This document shows positions 1 to 5,077 of a stretch of DNA of 5,085 nucleotides, one piece after another; position 1 is the first letter of the stretch; each line of letters begins with the position of its first letter. The DNA lies in assembly GCA_015490695.1 (NCBI GenBank), contig WFXK01000193.1, positions 1 to 5,085 of the forward strand, given 5' to 3'. The stretch comes from Bacteroidota bacterium (lineage in GTDB: Bacteria; Bacteroidota; Bacteroidia; SpSt-205; S141-50). Below the pieces are notes generated by a model. The model worked only from the letters and a program-made list of their open reading frames with translations, did no database searches and was not told the DNA's origin. The translations under genes and the position numbers were made by a program.

Positions 1-732
1 ATCATTGCGTTTAGGGTTGTGAATATGAATAAAAGAAGTGATTGGATAAGGAAAGTGTTTTTGTAAGTAGCTATAAAGTTCATAGGCTAAGGTGGGTTGA
101 TTTTCCTTAGTGATTAAGATGACCATCAGTTGTTTTGTAAAGTGTCCGATTCGGATGACTAAGGAGCGTAGATTGCCTTCATGGGTTTTGGGGTTGTAAA
201 ATGGGATGTTTTTTCGCAGAGCCCACCGAAGCACTAAGCGACGCAAGGTGTCTACATAAGGAGGTACTAAAAAACAATGATGAATTTTTAAAACGGTATG
301 CCATTGTTGGACGGGATGGAATCCTAAGGAGGGTTCTCCTTTGAAGAAACCAAAGCTGAAATCTATTTTATTACGATAATACCATAATTGCGGTGCGCCA
401 ATAATAGGTTGAACCTCTATGGATTTTAATCCTGCAATCCGTTCTAAGGCATCAATGACCCGTTGCCGTTTGTATTGTAGTTGTAACTCGTAAGGGATGT
501 GTTGCCATTTACAGCCACCGCAATGAGTGAAATGCTCACAAAGAGGTAAAATTCGCTGCGGTGAAGGCTTGATTAAGGTATCTACAACGGCATAATTATA
601 CCGTTTCTTTCTCTTTTCAATCCGCACTTGCACCTCATCCCCCGGCATAGTAAAAGGAACAAAGACCACTTTCCCATTTTCATAACCAATGCCATAACCT
701 TCTGAAGCAATTTTTTTGATTTCAATACGCAT
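1..732 (-). CDS. rlmD: 23S rRNA (uracil-5-)-methyltransferase, RlmD/RumA type (N-terminal 244 codons; C terminus beyond the left edge)
   Basis: Predicted SAM-dependent enzyme that makes 5-methyluridine in 23S rRNA (U1939 for E. coli RlmD). The ATG is at 732-730 and the frame stays open to base 1. Residues 1-60 look like a TRAM RNA-binding domain (ASEGYGIGYENGKVVFVPF, then PGDEV). Cys65, Cys71 and Cys74 (CEHFTHCGGCKWQH) plus Cys153 (KIHHCFL) match the four [4Fe-4S] ligands of this family. The YRNKIDFSFG and EGNLRSLVIR segments (the latter at about 185-194) are also typical. About half of the usual 430-470 residues are present. The SAM-binding Rossmann motifs and the catalytic Cys lie outside the window, so integrity cannot be judged. 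The start overlaps the stop of the SPFH gene by one base (TAATG), which suggests translational coupling. Close relatives TrmA, RlmC and RlmCD share the architecture; the cluster cysteines argue against TrmA, but RlmD versus RlmC is not settled here. Confidence 0.88.
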   Translation of the reverse strand, partial: MRIEIKKIASEGYGIGYENGKVVFVPFTMPGDEVQVRIEKRKKRYNYAVVDTLIKPSPQRILPLCEHFTHCGGCKWQHIPYELQLQYKRQRVIDALERIAGLKSIEVQPIIGAPQLWYYRNKIDFSFGFFKGEPSLGFHPVQQWHTVLKIHHCFLVPPYVDTLRRLVLRWALRKNIPFYNPKTHEGNLRSLVIRIGHFTKQLMVILITKENQPTLAYELYSYLQKHFPYPITSFIHIHNPKRND

Positions 733-1577
733 TATTCACTTAAAATCAATGGCAAACCATCTTTGCCGCCACCAATGACAACGATTTTCGTATTAGGAGA
801 CTTTGCTAACTCTAAGGTCGCTTCTATACCTTTCCAGCGTAAAAATCGTTCATTAAGTCCTTCAGAAACAATTCTTTGGAATTCTTTTATTCCCATGGCT
901 TCTATGCGTTTACGTTCGGCTTCTTTTTTCTCTTTTTGAATTCTAAATTCATATTCCATGGCTTCTTGTTGTCGTCTTAGTTTTCTTTCTATAGCTTGGG
1001 CTATGGATTCGGGTAGGCGAATCGCCCGAATTAAAAGCGCATCTAAAACAATGTATTTCTCTCTTAAGCGTTTTTCTAAACGTTCAAAGATTTCTTGTTG
1101 AATGGTTTCCCTACGGGTAGAATAAAGCTCTTCAGGAGCATATTTTCCAATAACTTCCCGAACCGCGGTTCTAACCTCAGGAATCACTACTTTTTCTACA
1201 TAATCCTGTCCAATCTCTTCGTGTAAGTAGCCTAAGCGTTCTTTCATGGGTTTGAAACGATAAGAAACATCTATGTGGATACTTAAACCGTTGTTAGACA
1301 ATACATCCATTTTTTCAAAACCTTTTTGTAGACGGATTTCATAGATGTACATGGTATTCCATGGAGCAACAAGATGAAAACCTTGTTCGTAAATGTGTTT
1401 TTTATCTAATCCTGTTGAGAAGGGGCGGAATAGCACACCTGCCTCACCAGGCTCAATACGAACGCAGCTACTACTTAAAAGCACTATTAAAAGTACGGAT
1501 AAAGCCATTAGTCCGAAGCAACCCAAGGTAAAGGTCTGCTGAGGAAACTTCTGTTTGAGGAAAGAGTTGCTTTTCAT
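732..1577 (-). CDS. Prohibitin-family SPFH/Band 7 membrane protein
   Basis: Predicted membrane-anchored scaffold of the SPFH (stomatin/prohibitin/flotillin/HflK-C) family, 281 residues. Such proteins form ring-like oligomers on membranes and often modulate membrane proteases or lipid domains; the bacterial role of this one is not known. A short Lys-containing N-terminus is followed by a hydrophobic segment at about 16-36, then the SPFH domain from about 40 (RIEPGEAGVLFRPF, GFHLVAPW, VSYRFKP) to about 215. A charged helix rich in Glu, Lys and Arg at about 190-230 probably forms a coiled coil. The C-terminal SPNTKIVVIGGGKDGLPLIL is typical of bacterial prohibitins. I chose ATG 1577; an in-frame TTG at 1589 would add four residues but falls inside the predicted promoter. 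No Shine-Dalgarno is visible. LSSSC at 34-38 resembles a lipobox, so the anchor might be lipid rather than a transmembrane helix. First gene of a likely two-gene unit with rlmD. Confidence 0.9.
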   Translation of the reverse strand: MKSNSFLKQKFPQQTFTLGCFGLMALSVLLIVLLSSSCVRIEPGEAGVLFRPFSTGLDKKHIYEQGFHLVAPWNTMYIYEIRLQKGFEKMDVLSNNGLSIHIDVSYRFKPMKERLGYLHEEIGQDYVEKVVIPEVRTAVREVIGKYAPEELYSTRRETIQQEIFERLEKRLREKYIVLDALLIRAIRLPESIAQAIERKLRRQQEAMEYEFRIQKEKKEAERKRIEAMGIKEFQRIVSEGLNERFLRWKGIEATLELAKSPNTKIVVIGGGKDGLPLILSE

Positions 1578-1586
1578 AGTCAAAAG

Positions 1587-1618
1587 CAAAAGTAGAGAAG
1601 ATGCTATATATTTGCCAA
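1587..1618 (-). promoter_or_regulatory. Predicted Bacteroidota-type promoter for the SPFH-rlmD unit
   Basis: Read on the minus strand, TACTTTTG (1594-1587) matches the Bacteroidota -7 consensus TAnnTTTG exactly. A TTG (1618-1616) lies 21 bases upstream, within the accepted -33/-7 spacing. The start of transcription would fall near 1583, leaving only about six untranslated bases before ATG 1577, so the transcript would be nearly leaderless. A tandem CTTTTG repeat (1592-1581) overlaps the box. Sequence match only. Confidence 0.5.
1607..1614 (+). promoter_or_regulatory. Predicted -7 element for queA-ispD
   Basis: TATATTTG matches TAnnTTTG exactly and would start transcription near 1618, giving a leader of about 18 bases before ATG 1636. 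No TTG or TTTG was found at the expected -33 distance, so support is weaker than for the opposite promoter. The box lies within the -33/-7 spacer of the minus-strand promoter, so polymerase could probably not occupy both at once. Confidence 0.4.
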
Positions 1619-1635
1619 GCTTTTTTACAGGCTAT

Positions 1636-2691
1636 ATGGTAAAGCAATCGGCGTATTCTTTTCATTTACCTCAGGAGTTAATTGCGCAGTATCCGGTCAG
1701 ACCCAGAGACCGCTCTCGGCTCATGGTGGTTATTCGTAAAACAAAAGAAATCCGTCATCATGACAACTTTCGTGCTATTTTGGAATATTTTGGTCCTGGC
1801 GATGTGTTTATTTTTAACGATTCTTTGGTTTTCCCTGCTAAGCTTTTAGGGCATAAGGAGCGGAATAGTTCGGTTGTAGAGGTGCTTTTACTACGGGAGT
1901 TGAATGCTGAACAGATGTTATGGGATGCGATGGTAGAACCTGCAAGAAAGATTCGTGTTGGCAACAAACTTTATTTTGGGACGGCAGATGAGTTAGTTGC
2001 GGAGGTCGTAGATAACACAACGGCTCGGGGTAGAACGCTACGCTTTTTGTTGGACGGCTCTCCACAGGATTTAGAAGCGCTTATAGACAAATATGGCATG
2101 ATGCCGCTGCCTTCTTACATCACTCGTCCGCCCGAACCCGAAGATAGAGAACGCTATCAATGCATTTATGCAGCGAAAAAAGGTTCGGTATCAGCGAACT
2201 CGGCAGGCTTCCACTTCTCCCATGCCCTTTTTAAACTCATGGAGCTCCAAGATATTGATAAAGTGTTTGTAACCCTTCATGCAGGCATGGCATCTTTTAG
2301 AAAAGTCCAAGTAGAAGACCTTTCTAAGCACCGTATGGATGCTGATTATTTTGAAATCAGTGAGGCAACTGCCCAACGCGTTAACAAAGCGAAAGAAGAG
2401 CGAAAAAAAATTTGTGTTGTGGGTGCCACAACGTTCCGAGCCGTAGAATCTTCCGTATCGGCTTTTGGTTACTTAAAACCTGCCCAACGCTGGACCGAAC
2501 TCTTTATCTTTTATCCTTATATGGTGCGGATTCCAACTGCCTACATTACAGGGTTTCATTTACCTCGTTCTATTGAAATGTTTGCTGCAGCAGCCTTCGC
2601 CGGCTTTGACCTCTTAATGAAAGCCTACGAAGAAGCAATCAAAAAAGAATATCGTTTCGGTTGTTTTGGCGATGCTATGCTCATCCTATAA
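1636..2691 (+). CDS. queA: QueA-family protein (S-adenosylmethionine:tRNA ribosyltransferase-isomerase) with altered active-site motifs
   Basis: QueA transfers and isomerises the ribosyl group of SAM onto preQ1 in tRNA, giving epoxyqueuosine. The 351 residues match the usual family length and align end to end with no gap or frameshift. Family features include FHLPQELIAQYPVRPRDRSRLMVV near the start, PARKIRVGNKLYFG (102-115), EVVDNTTARGRTLRFL (123-138), PEPEDRERYQ (166-175), VEDLSKHRMDAD (226-237) and YRF..FGDAMLI at the end. The odd point is that the best-conserved motifs are changed: expected NDTKV is NDSLV (61-65), SVAAPTAGLHF is SVSANSAGFHF (184-194), HVGLGTF is HAGMASF (215-221), VGTTSLRA is VGATTFRA (262-269), TNFHLP is TGFHLP (305-310), and RFFSYGDAM is RFGCFGDAM (340-348). 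Activity is therefore uncertain. ATG 1636 was chosen because family similarity begins there; an in-frame ATG at 1555 would add 27 unrelated residues and cross the promoter. ispD follows after two bases. Confidence 0.87.
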   Translation: MVKQSAYSFHLPQELIAQYPVRPRDRSRLMVVIRKTKEIRHHDNFRAILEYFGPGDVFIFNDSLVFPAKLLGHKERNSSVVEVLLLRELNAEQMLWDAMVEPARKIRVGNKLYFGTADELVAEVVDNTTARGRTLRFLLDGSPQDLEALIDKYGMMPLPSYITRPPEPEDRERYQCIYAAKKGSVSANSAGFHFSHALFKLMELQDIDKVFVTLHAGMASFRKVQVEDLSKHRMDADYFEISEATAQRVNKAKEERKKICVVGATTFRAVESSVSAFGYLKPAQRWTELFIFYPYMVRIPTAYITGFHLPRSIEMFAAAAFAGFDLLMKAYEEAIKKEYRFGCFGDAMLIL

Positions 2692-2693
2692 CG

Positions 2694-3368
2694 ATGGCTT
2701 TCTATCTATTGCTTTTAGCAGGTGGCAAAGGCGAACGTATGAAATCAAAAGTCCCAAAACAATTTTTAAAAGTTCATGGGAAACCGCTGTGGCTTTATAG
2801 TCTGGAAGCCTTCCATAAAGCGATTCCCCAAATAAAAACGATTATTGTCTGCATTTCTGATTACCAATCGCAATTGCAAAAAGATTTGGAGTATTGGGGT
2901 TATGAAGCAGTGGTAGTGGATGGCGGGAATACCCGAACGCTTTCGGTATATAACGGATTAAAGCACTTGGCAGCGCATCCTTGTGATGCTAAGGCGTTGA
3001 TTGCTATTCACGATAGTGCTCGCCCCTTGATTACACCGATATGTATACAGAACGCTTTTGAGGCAGCACAACGCTATGGAAGCGCTGTTTGTGTTGTACC
3101 TATCCGTTTTGCCCTAAGGAAAAAACATCAAAATACCACGATAAGCGTAGACCGCTCCCTTTACTTGGAGGTGCAAACCCCTCAAATCTTTCCTTTTGAA
3201 CCTTTATGGAAAGCGTATCAGCAGCTCCATCATCGCACTTTTTATGATGATGCCTCCTTAATGGAAGCATGGGGATATCCTATTCATCTTGTAGAAGGTG
3301 ACCCCTATAACATCAAAGTTACCTATGAAAAAGATTTGGCGATTGTAGAAGCGTTACTTAACGCTTAA
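2694..3368 (+). CDS. ispD: 2-C-methyl-D-erythritol 4-phosphate cytidylyltransferase
   Basis: Cytosolic enzyme of the MEP isoprenoid pathway: it joins CTP and 2-C-methyl-D-erythritol 4-phosphate into CDP-methylerythritol and pyrophosphate. The 224 residues are the usual length. The nucleotide-binding loop is LLAGGKGERM (7-16) with Arg15, followed by PKQF with Lys22 (equivalents of E. coli Arg20 and Lys27). Also present are GGNTRTLSVYNGL (77-89), HDSARPL (106-112; Asp107 and Arg110), VDRS (Arg154, E. coli Arg157), QTPQIF (161-166; Thr162), YDDASLME (184-191) and GDPYNIKVTYEKDL with Lys208 (E. coli Lys213). The Asp-Thr of E. coli VRDTMKR (Thr140) is replaced here by Phe139-Ala140. ATG 2694, two bases after the queA stop, starts at the expected N-terminus; an in-frame TTG at 2661 would overlap queA without adding conserved sequence. 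Probably co-transcribed with queA. TarI-type cytidylyltransferases are related, but the motifs fit IspD better. Confidence 0.93.
   Translation: MAFYLLLLAGGKGERMKSKVPKQFLKVHGKPLWLYSLEAFHKAIPQIKTIIVCISDYQSQLQKDLEYWGYEAVVVDGGNTRTLSVYNGLKHLAAHPCDAKALIAIHDSARPLITPICIQNAFEAAQRYGSAVCVVPIRFALRKKHQNTTISVDRSLYLEVQTPQIFPFEPLWKAYQQLHHRTFYDDASLMEAWGYPIHLVEGDPYNIKVTYEKDLAIVEALLNA
3349..3366. repeat. Perfect inverted repeat across the overlapping ispD and sufS stops
   Basis: AAGCGTTA-CT-TAACGCTT has perfect 8-base arms around a two-base centre; as RNA it would fold as a 7-bp stem with a four-base loop. It covers the last codons of both convergent genes and the whole sufS stop; the ispD stop TAA (3366-3368) begins at its last base. 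Neither strand has a U-run directly after the stem, so it is not a standard intrinsic terminator, though it might slow polymerase or protect 3' ends. Confidence 0.4.
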
Positions 3369-4593
3369 AGAAACGGATGGCTTTTTTGAGGGCTTGGACG
3401 AAGTATTCTACTTCTTCCATGGTATTGTAGAAGGCGAAAGAAGCGCGTACTGTAGCACTTAGTCCGTAGAAGTCCATTACAGGTTGGGCACAATGGTGTC
3501 CTGCTCTTACTGCAACCCCCTCTAAATCCAATAACGTTCCAATATCATGGGGATGGACGCCTTCACAAACAAAGGAAACCACAGCAGCTTTTTCCTTGGC
3601 TGTGCCAATAATCTTTATTTCTGGGATTTCACTCAGAAGCCTTGTTGCATGGTCTAAAAGTTGTTGTTCTTGTTGTTGGATGAAGTCGTAGCCGACTTGT
3701 TGGATGTAATCTATGGCGGCACCTAATCCAATAGCACCCGCAATGTTGGGAGTTCCTGCTTCAAACTTCATAGGTAAATCATTAAAGAGCGTTTTTTCAA
3801 AAGTAACGCGTTTGATCATGTCTCCACCGCCTTGATAAGGAGGCATGGCTTCTAATAATTCTGTTTTCCCATATAGCACACCAATACCTGTAGGACCATA
3901 AATCTTATGTCCAGAAAACACATAAAAGTCCACTTGTAAATCTTGTACATCTACAGGCAGATGAGGAACGGCTTGTGCACCATCTACTAAGACATAAAGT
4001 CCGTTTTCTTTTGCCCAACGAATGAGCTTTTTTACAGGATTGACAGTGCCTAAGGCATTAGAAACATGCGTAAACGCTAACAAGCGAGTTTTTTCTGTGA
4101 GTAAAGTGTCCAAGGCATTGAGGTCTAAAGTGCCTTCTTCTGTTATAGGAATAACTTTAATTTTAATGTTTTTGAATCGTTGTAGTAGTTGCCATGGGAC
4201 GATGTTTGCATGGTGTTCCATTTGAGTGAGGAGCACTTCGTCACCGTCTTCAAGGAAGCGACTTCCAAAGCTGAGGGCTACTAAGTTGATGCTTTCTGTT
4301 GTTCCTCTTGTAAAAATGATTTCGTGGGAATGGGCAGCATTTAAGAAGGTTTGGACTTTTTTTCGTGCTGTTTCGTAGGCTTCTGTTGCGGCTTCACTCA
4401 AAGCATGGACACCACGATGGATATTGCTGTTGTAATGGCTATAGAAACGCGTTAAGGCTTCTATGACAGATTGGGGTTTTTGGGTTGTTGCGGCGTTATC
4501 TAAGTAAACTAAGGGTTTATTATCCCTAACACGCCGCTGTAATATAGGGAAATCCGCTCTGATTTGCTCAAGGCTACGCGTAGCAACGTTCAT
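3358..4593 (-). CDS. sufS: SufS-type (group II) cysteine desulfurase
   Basis: PLP-dependent enzyme that takes sulfur from L-cysteine as an enzyme-bound persulfide, leaving alanine, and supplies it to Fe-S cluster assembly by the SUF system. It has 411 residues, the usual length. Visible landmarks are YLDNAATTQKP (30-40), NIHRGVHALSEAAT (57-70), TRGTTESINLVA (95-106), MEHHANIVPW with PLP-stacking His127, THVSNALGT (175-183), VDGAQAVPH (203-211; Asp204 and Gln207), SGHKIYGPTGIG with the PLP lysine Lys230, RAGHHCAQP with the persulfide Cys368, and RASFAFYNT with Arg383. These match E. coli SufS residues with a constant offset of four. The Cys loop is the short group II form, which usually needs SufE or SufU as partner. 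ATG 4593 directly follows the palindrome and the N-terminus matches the family. No sufB, sufC, sufD or sufE is in the window. The 3' end overlaps convergent ispD by 11 bases. Confidence 0.96.
   Translation of the reverse strand: MNVATRSLEQIRADFPILQRRVRDNKPLVYLDNAATTQKPQSVIEALTRFYSHYNSNIHRGVHALSEAATEAYETARKKVQTFLNAAHSHEIIFTRGTTESINLVALSFGSRFLEDGDEVLLTQMEHHANIVPWQLLQRFKNIKIKVIPITEEGTLDLNALDTLLTEKTRLLAFTHVSNALGTVNPVKKLIRWAKENGLYVLVDGAQAVPHLPVDVQDLQVDFYVFSGHKIYGPTGIGVLYGKTELLEAMPPYQGGGDMIKRVTFEKTLFNDLPMKFEAGTPNIAGAIGLGAAIDYIQQVGYDFIQQQEQQLLDHATRLLSEIPEIKIIGTAKEKAAVVSFVCEGVHPHDIGTLLDLEGVAVRAGHHCAQPVMDFYGLSATVRASFAFYNTMEEVEYFVQALKKAIRFFKR
4573..4584. repeat. Perfect 12-bp palindrome inside the sufS 5' coding end
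   Basis: GCTACGCGTAGC is identical to its reverse complement and covers sufS codons 4-7 (encoding Ala-Thr-Arg-Ser). It starts nine bases after the A of the start codon, beside the larger palindrome. It could be an extra protein-binding site or an mRNA structure near the ribosome site, but as coding sequence it may also be chance. Confidence 0.35.
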
Positions 4594-4620
4594 CTTTGTT
4601 TAGACTAATTCTAAGCAAAG
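4594..4620. promoter_or_regulatory. Candidate sufS operator: 27-bp interrupted palindrome abutting the start codon
   Basis: On the plus strand the arms are CTTTGTTTAGA and TCTAAGCAAAG around a five-base centre (CTAAT). Ten of eleven arm positions pair; the sixth is the one mismatch. The site begins at the base next to the sufS ATG and its distal CAAAG overlaps the -7 box, so a bound dimeric protein would block promoter and start region. The predicted transcription start (near 4612) falls inside the distal arm, so the mRNA would lack much of one arm. That favours a DNA operator over an RNA hairpin. The regulator is unknown; an iron, Fe-S or redox sensor is a guess from the gene's role. Confidence 0.5.
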
Positions 4621-4646
4621 GTAGTAAGTCTTGTTCATCCATGCAA
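4616..4646 (-). promoter_or_regulatory. Predicted Bacteroidota-type promoter for sufS
   Basis: On the minus strand TACCTTTG (4623-4616) matches TAnnTTTG exactly, with a TTG (4646-4644) 20 bases upstream as -33 element. This is almost the same arrangement as the SPFH promoter. Transcription would begin near 4612, giving a leader of about 19 bases. It lies in the 61-base gap after the upstream gene, so sufS can probably be transcribed on its own. Confidence 0.55.
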
Positions 4647-4654
4647 GCGCAGTG

Positions 4655-5077
4655 TTAGGTTTCGTAGTCTTGAAGTTGTTCTTTGAAGCGTTGGCGTAGT
4701 TTTTCAAGTCGGTCTTTTATTTGTTCAGGAGTTTCTTTTAAGATAGTTGCGATGGTTTTTTCGTCTAACCCTTCCGTTGTATAGAGGGTAAAAGCAGCTC
4801 GGTCTTTGCTATCAGCATCTTTTAACGTTTTTTCTGTTGCTTCTTGAATTTGTTCTTCTGTAAAGCCTTCTAAAACTTCTTCTTGAATGGTTTCAGATAA
4901 GAAGTCTTGTGCAGTAGGCATAAGATAAGTAGCTTCTTCTCCAAGTTCATGCGCTTGTAAAAATTGTTCTGCTTGGGTGTAAAGCCATTGTTCTAATTGG
5001 TCTTGGTTCGTGATGTTAGCTTCTTTAAAGCGTTGGTAAACATATTTTCGAAAGGCTTCTAAAATCTCTTGTTCCAT
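4655..5077 (-). CDS. Small protein with sigma-70 region-4-like helix-turn-helix and acidic N-terminal half, function unknown
   Basis: I do not recognise this 140-residue protein as a named gene. Residues 85-136 resemble sigma-70 region 4 / ECF-type helix-turn-helix: a helix with KDRAAFTLYT (91-100), then EGLDEKTIATIL (102-113), then a recognition-like helix TPEQIKDRLEKLRQRF (116-131). Region 2, needed for -10 recognition and promoter melting, is not recognisable. Residues 19-82 contain no Lys or Arg but 16 Asp or Glu and many Gln. The protein is therefore bipartite, an acidic N-terminal part joined to a basic C-terminal helix. DNA binding or RNA polymerase association is inferred from the C-terminal resemblance only. 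The ATG at 5077 is the first in the visible frame, but the frame is open to the right edge (two alanine codons precede), so the true start may lie outside. sufS follows 61 bases downstream on the same strand with its own promoter; a regulatory link to it is unproven. Confidence 0.75.
   Translation of the reverse strand: MEQEILEAFRKYVYQRFKEANITNQDQLEQWLYTQAEQFLQAHELGEEATYLMPTAQDFLSETIQEEVLEGFTEEQIQEATEKTLKDADSKDRAAFTLYTTEGLDEKTIATILKETPEQIKDRLEKLRQRFKEQLQDYET

Noticed and set aside
1619..1630. T-run after AAGC in the divergent gap, considered as an intrinsic terminator
   Set aside because: No stem precedes it, and it lies between two divergent starts where no transcript needs to end.
1555..1635. 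In-frame N-terminal extension of the QueA-like protein from an ATG at 1555
   Set aside because: The 27 extra residues do not resemble QueA, overlap the SPFH start and contain the predicted promoter; family similarity begins just after ATG 1636.
1471..1665. Minus-strand 64-codon open frame overlapping the SPFH start and the promoter gap
   Set aside because: It overlaps the SPFH gene in another frame, has no recognisable domain, and starts inside the queA coding region.
1758..2376. Three open frames (61-75 codons) antisense to queA
   Set aside because: Composition and lack of any motif fit shadows of the queA coding frame; there is no promoter or ribosome site in support.
2661..2693. TTG start extending IspD by 11 residues into queA
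   Set aside because: ATG 2694 is placed two bases after the queA stop and gives the normal IspD N-terminus; the extension has no family similarity.
3658..3678. GTT/CTT-rich short tandem pattern on the plus strand
   Set aside because: It is the antisense of a Gln-rich stretch (QQQEQQ) in SufS and is explained by coding sequence.
4022..4225. 67-codon plus-strand open frame antisense to sufS
   Set aside because: It lies wholly inside the strongly conserved sufS coding region and shows no domain of its own.
4574..4642. Possible leader peptides upstream of sufS (22 codons from 4642, 12 codons from 4638, minus strand)
   Set aside because: Both start upstream of the predicted transcription start near 4612 and show no regulatory codon run, so they would not be on the sufS mRNA.
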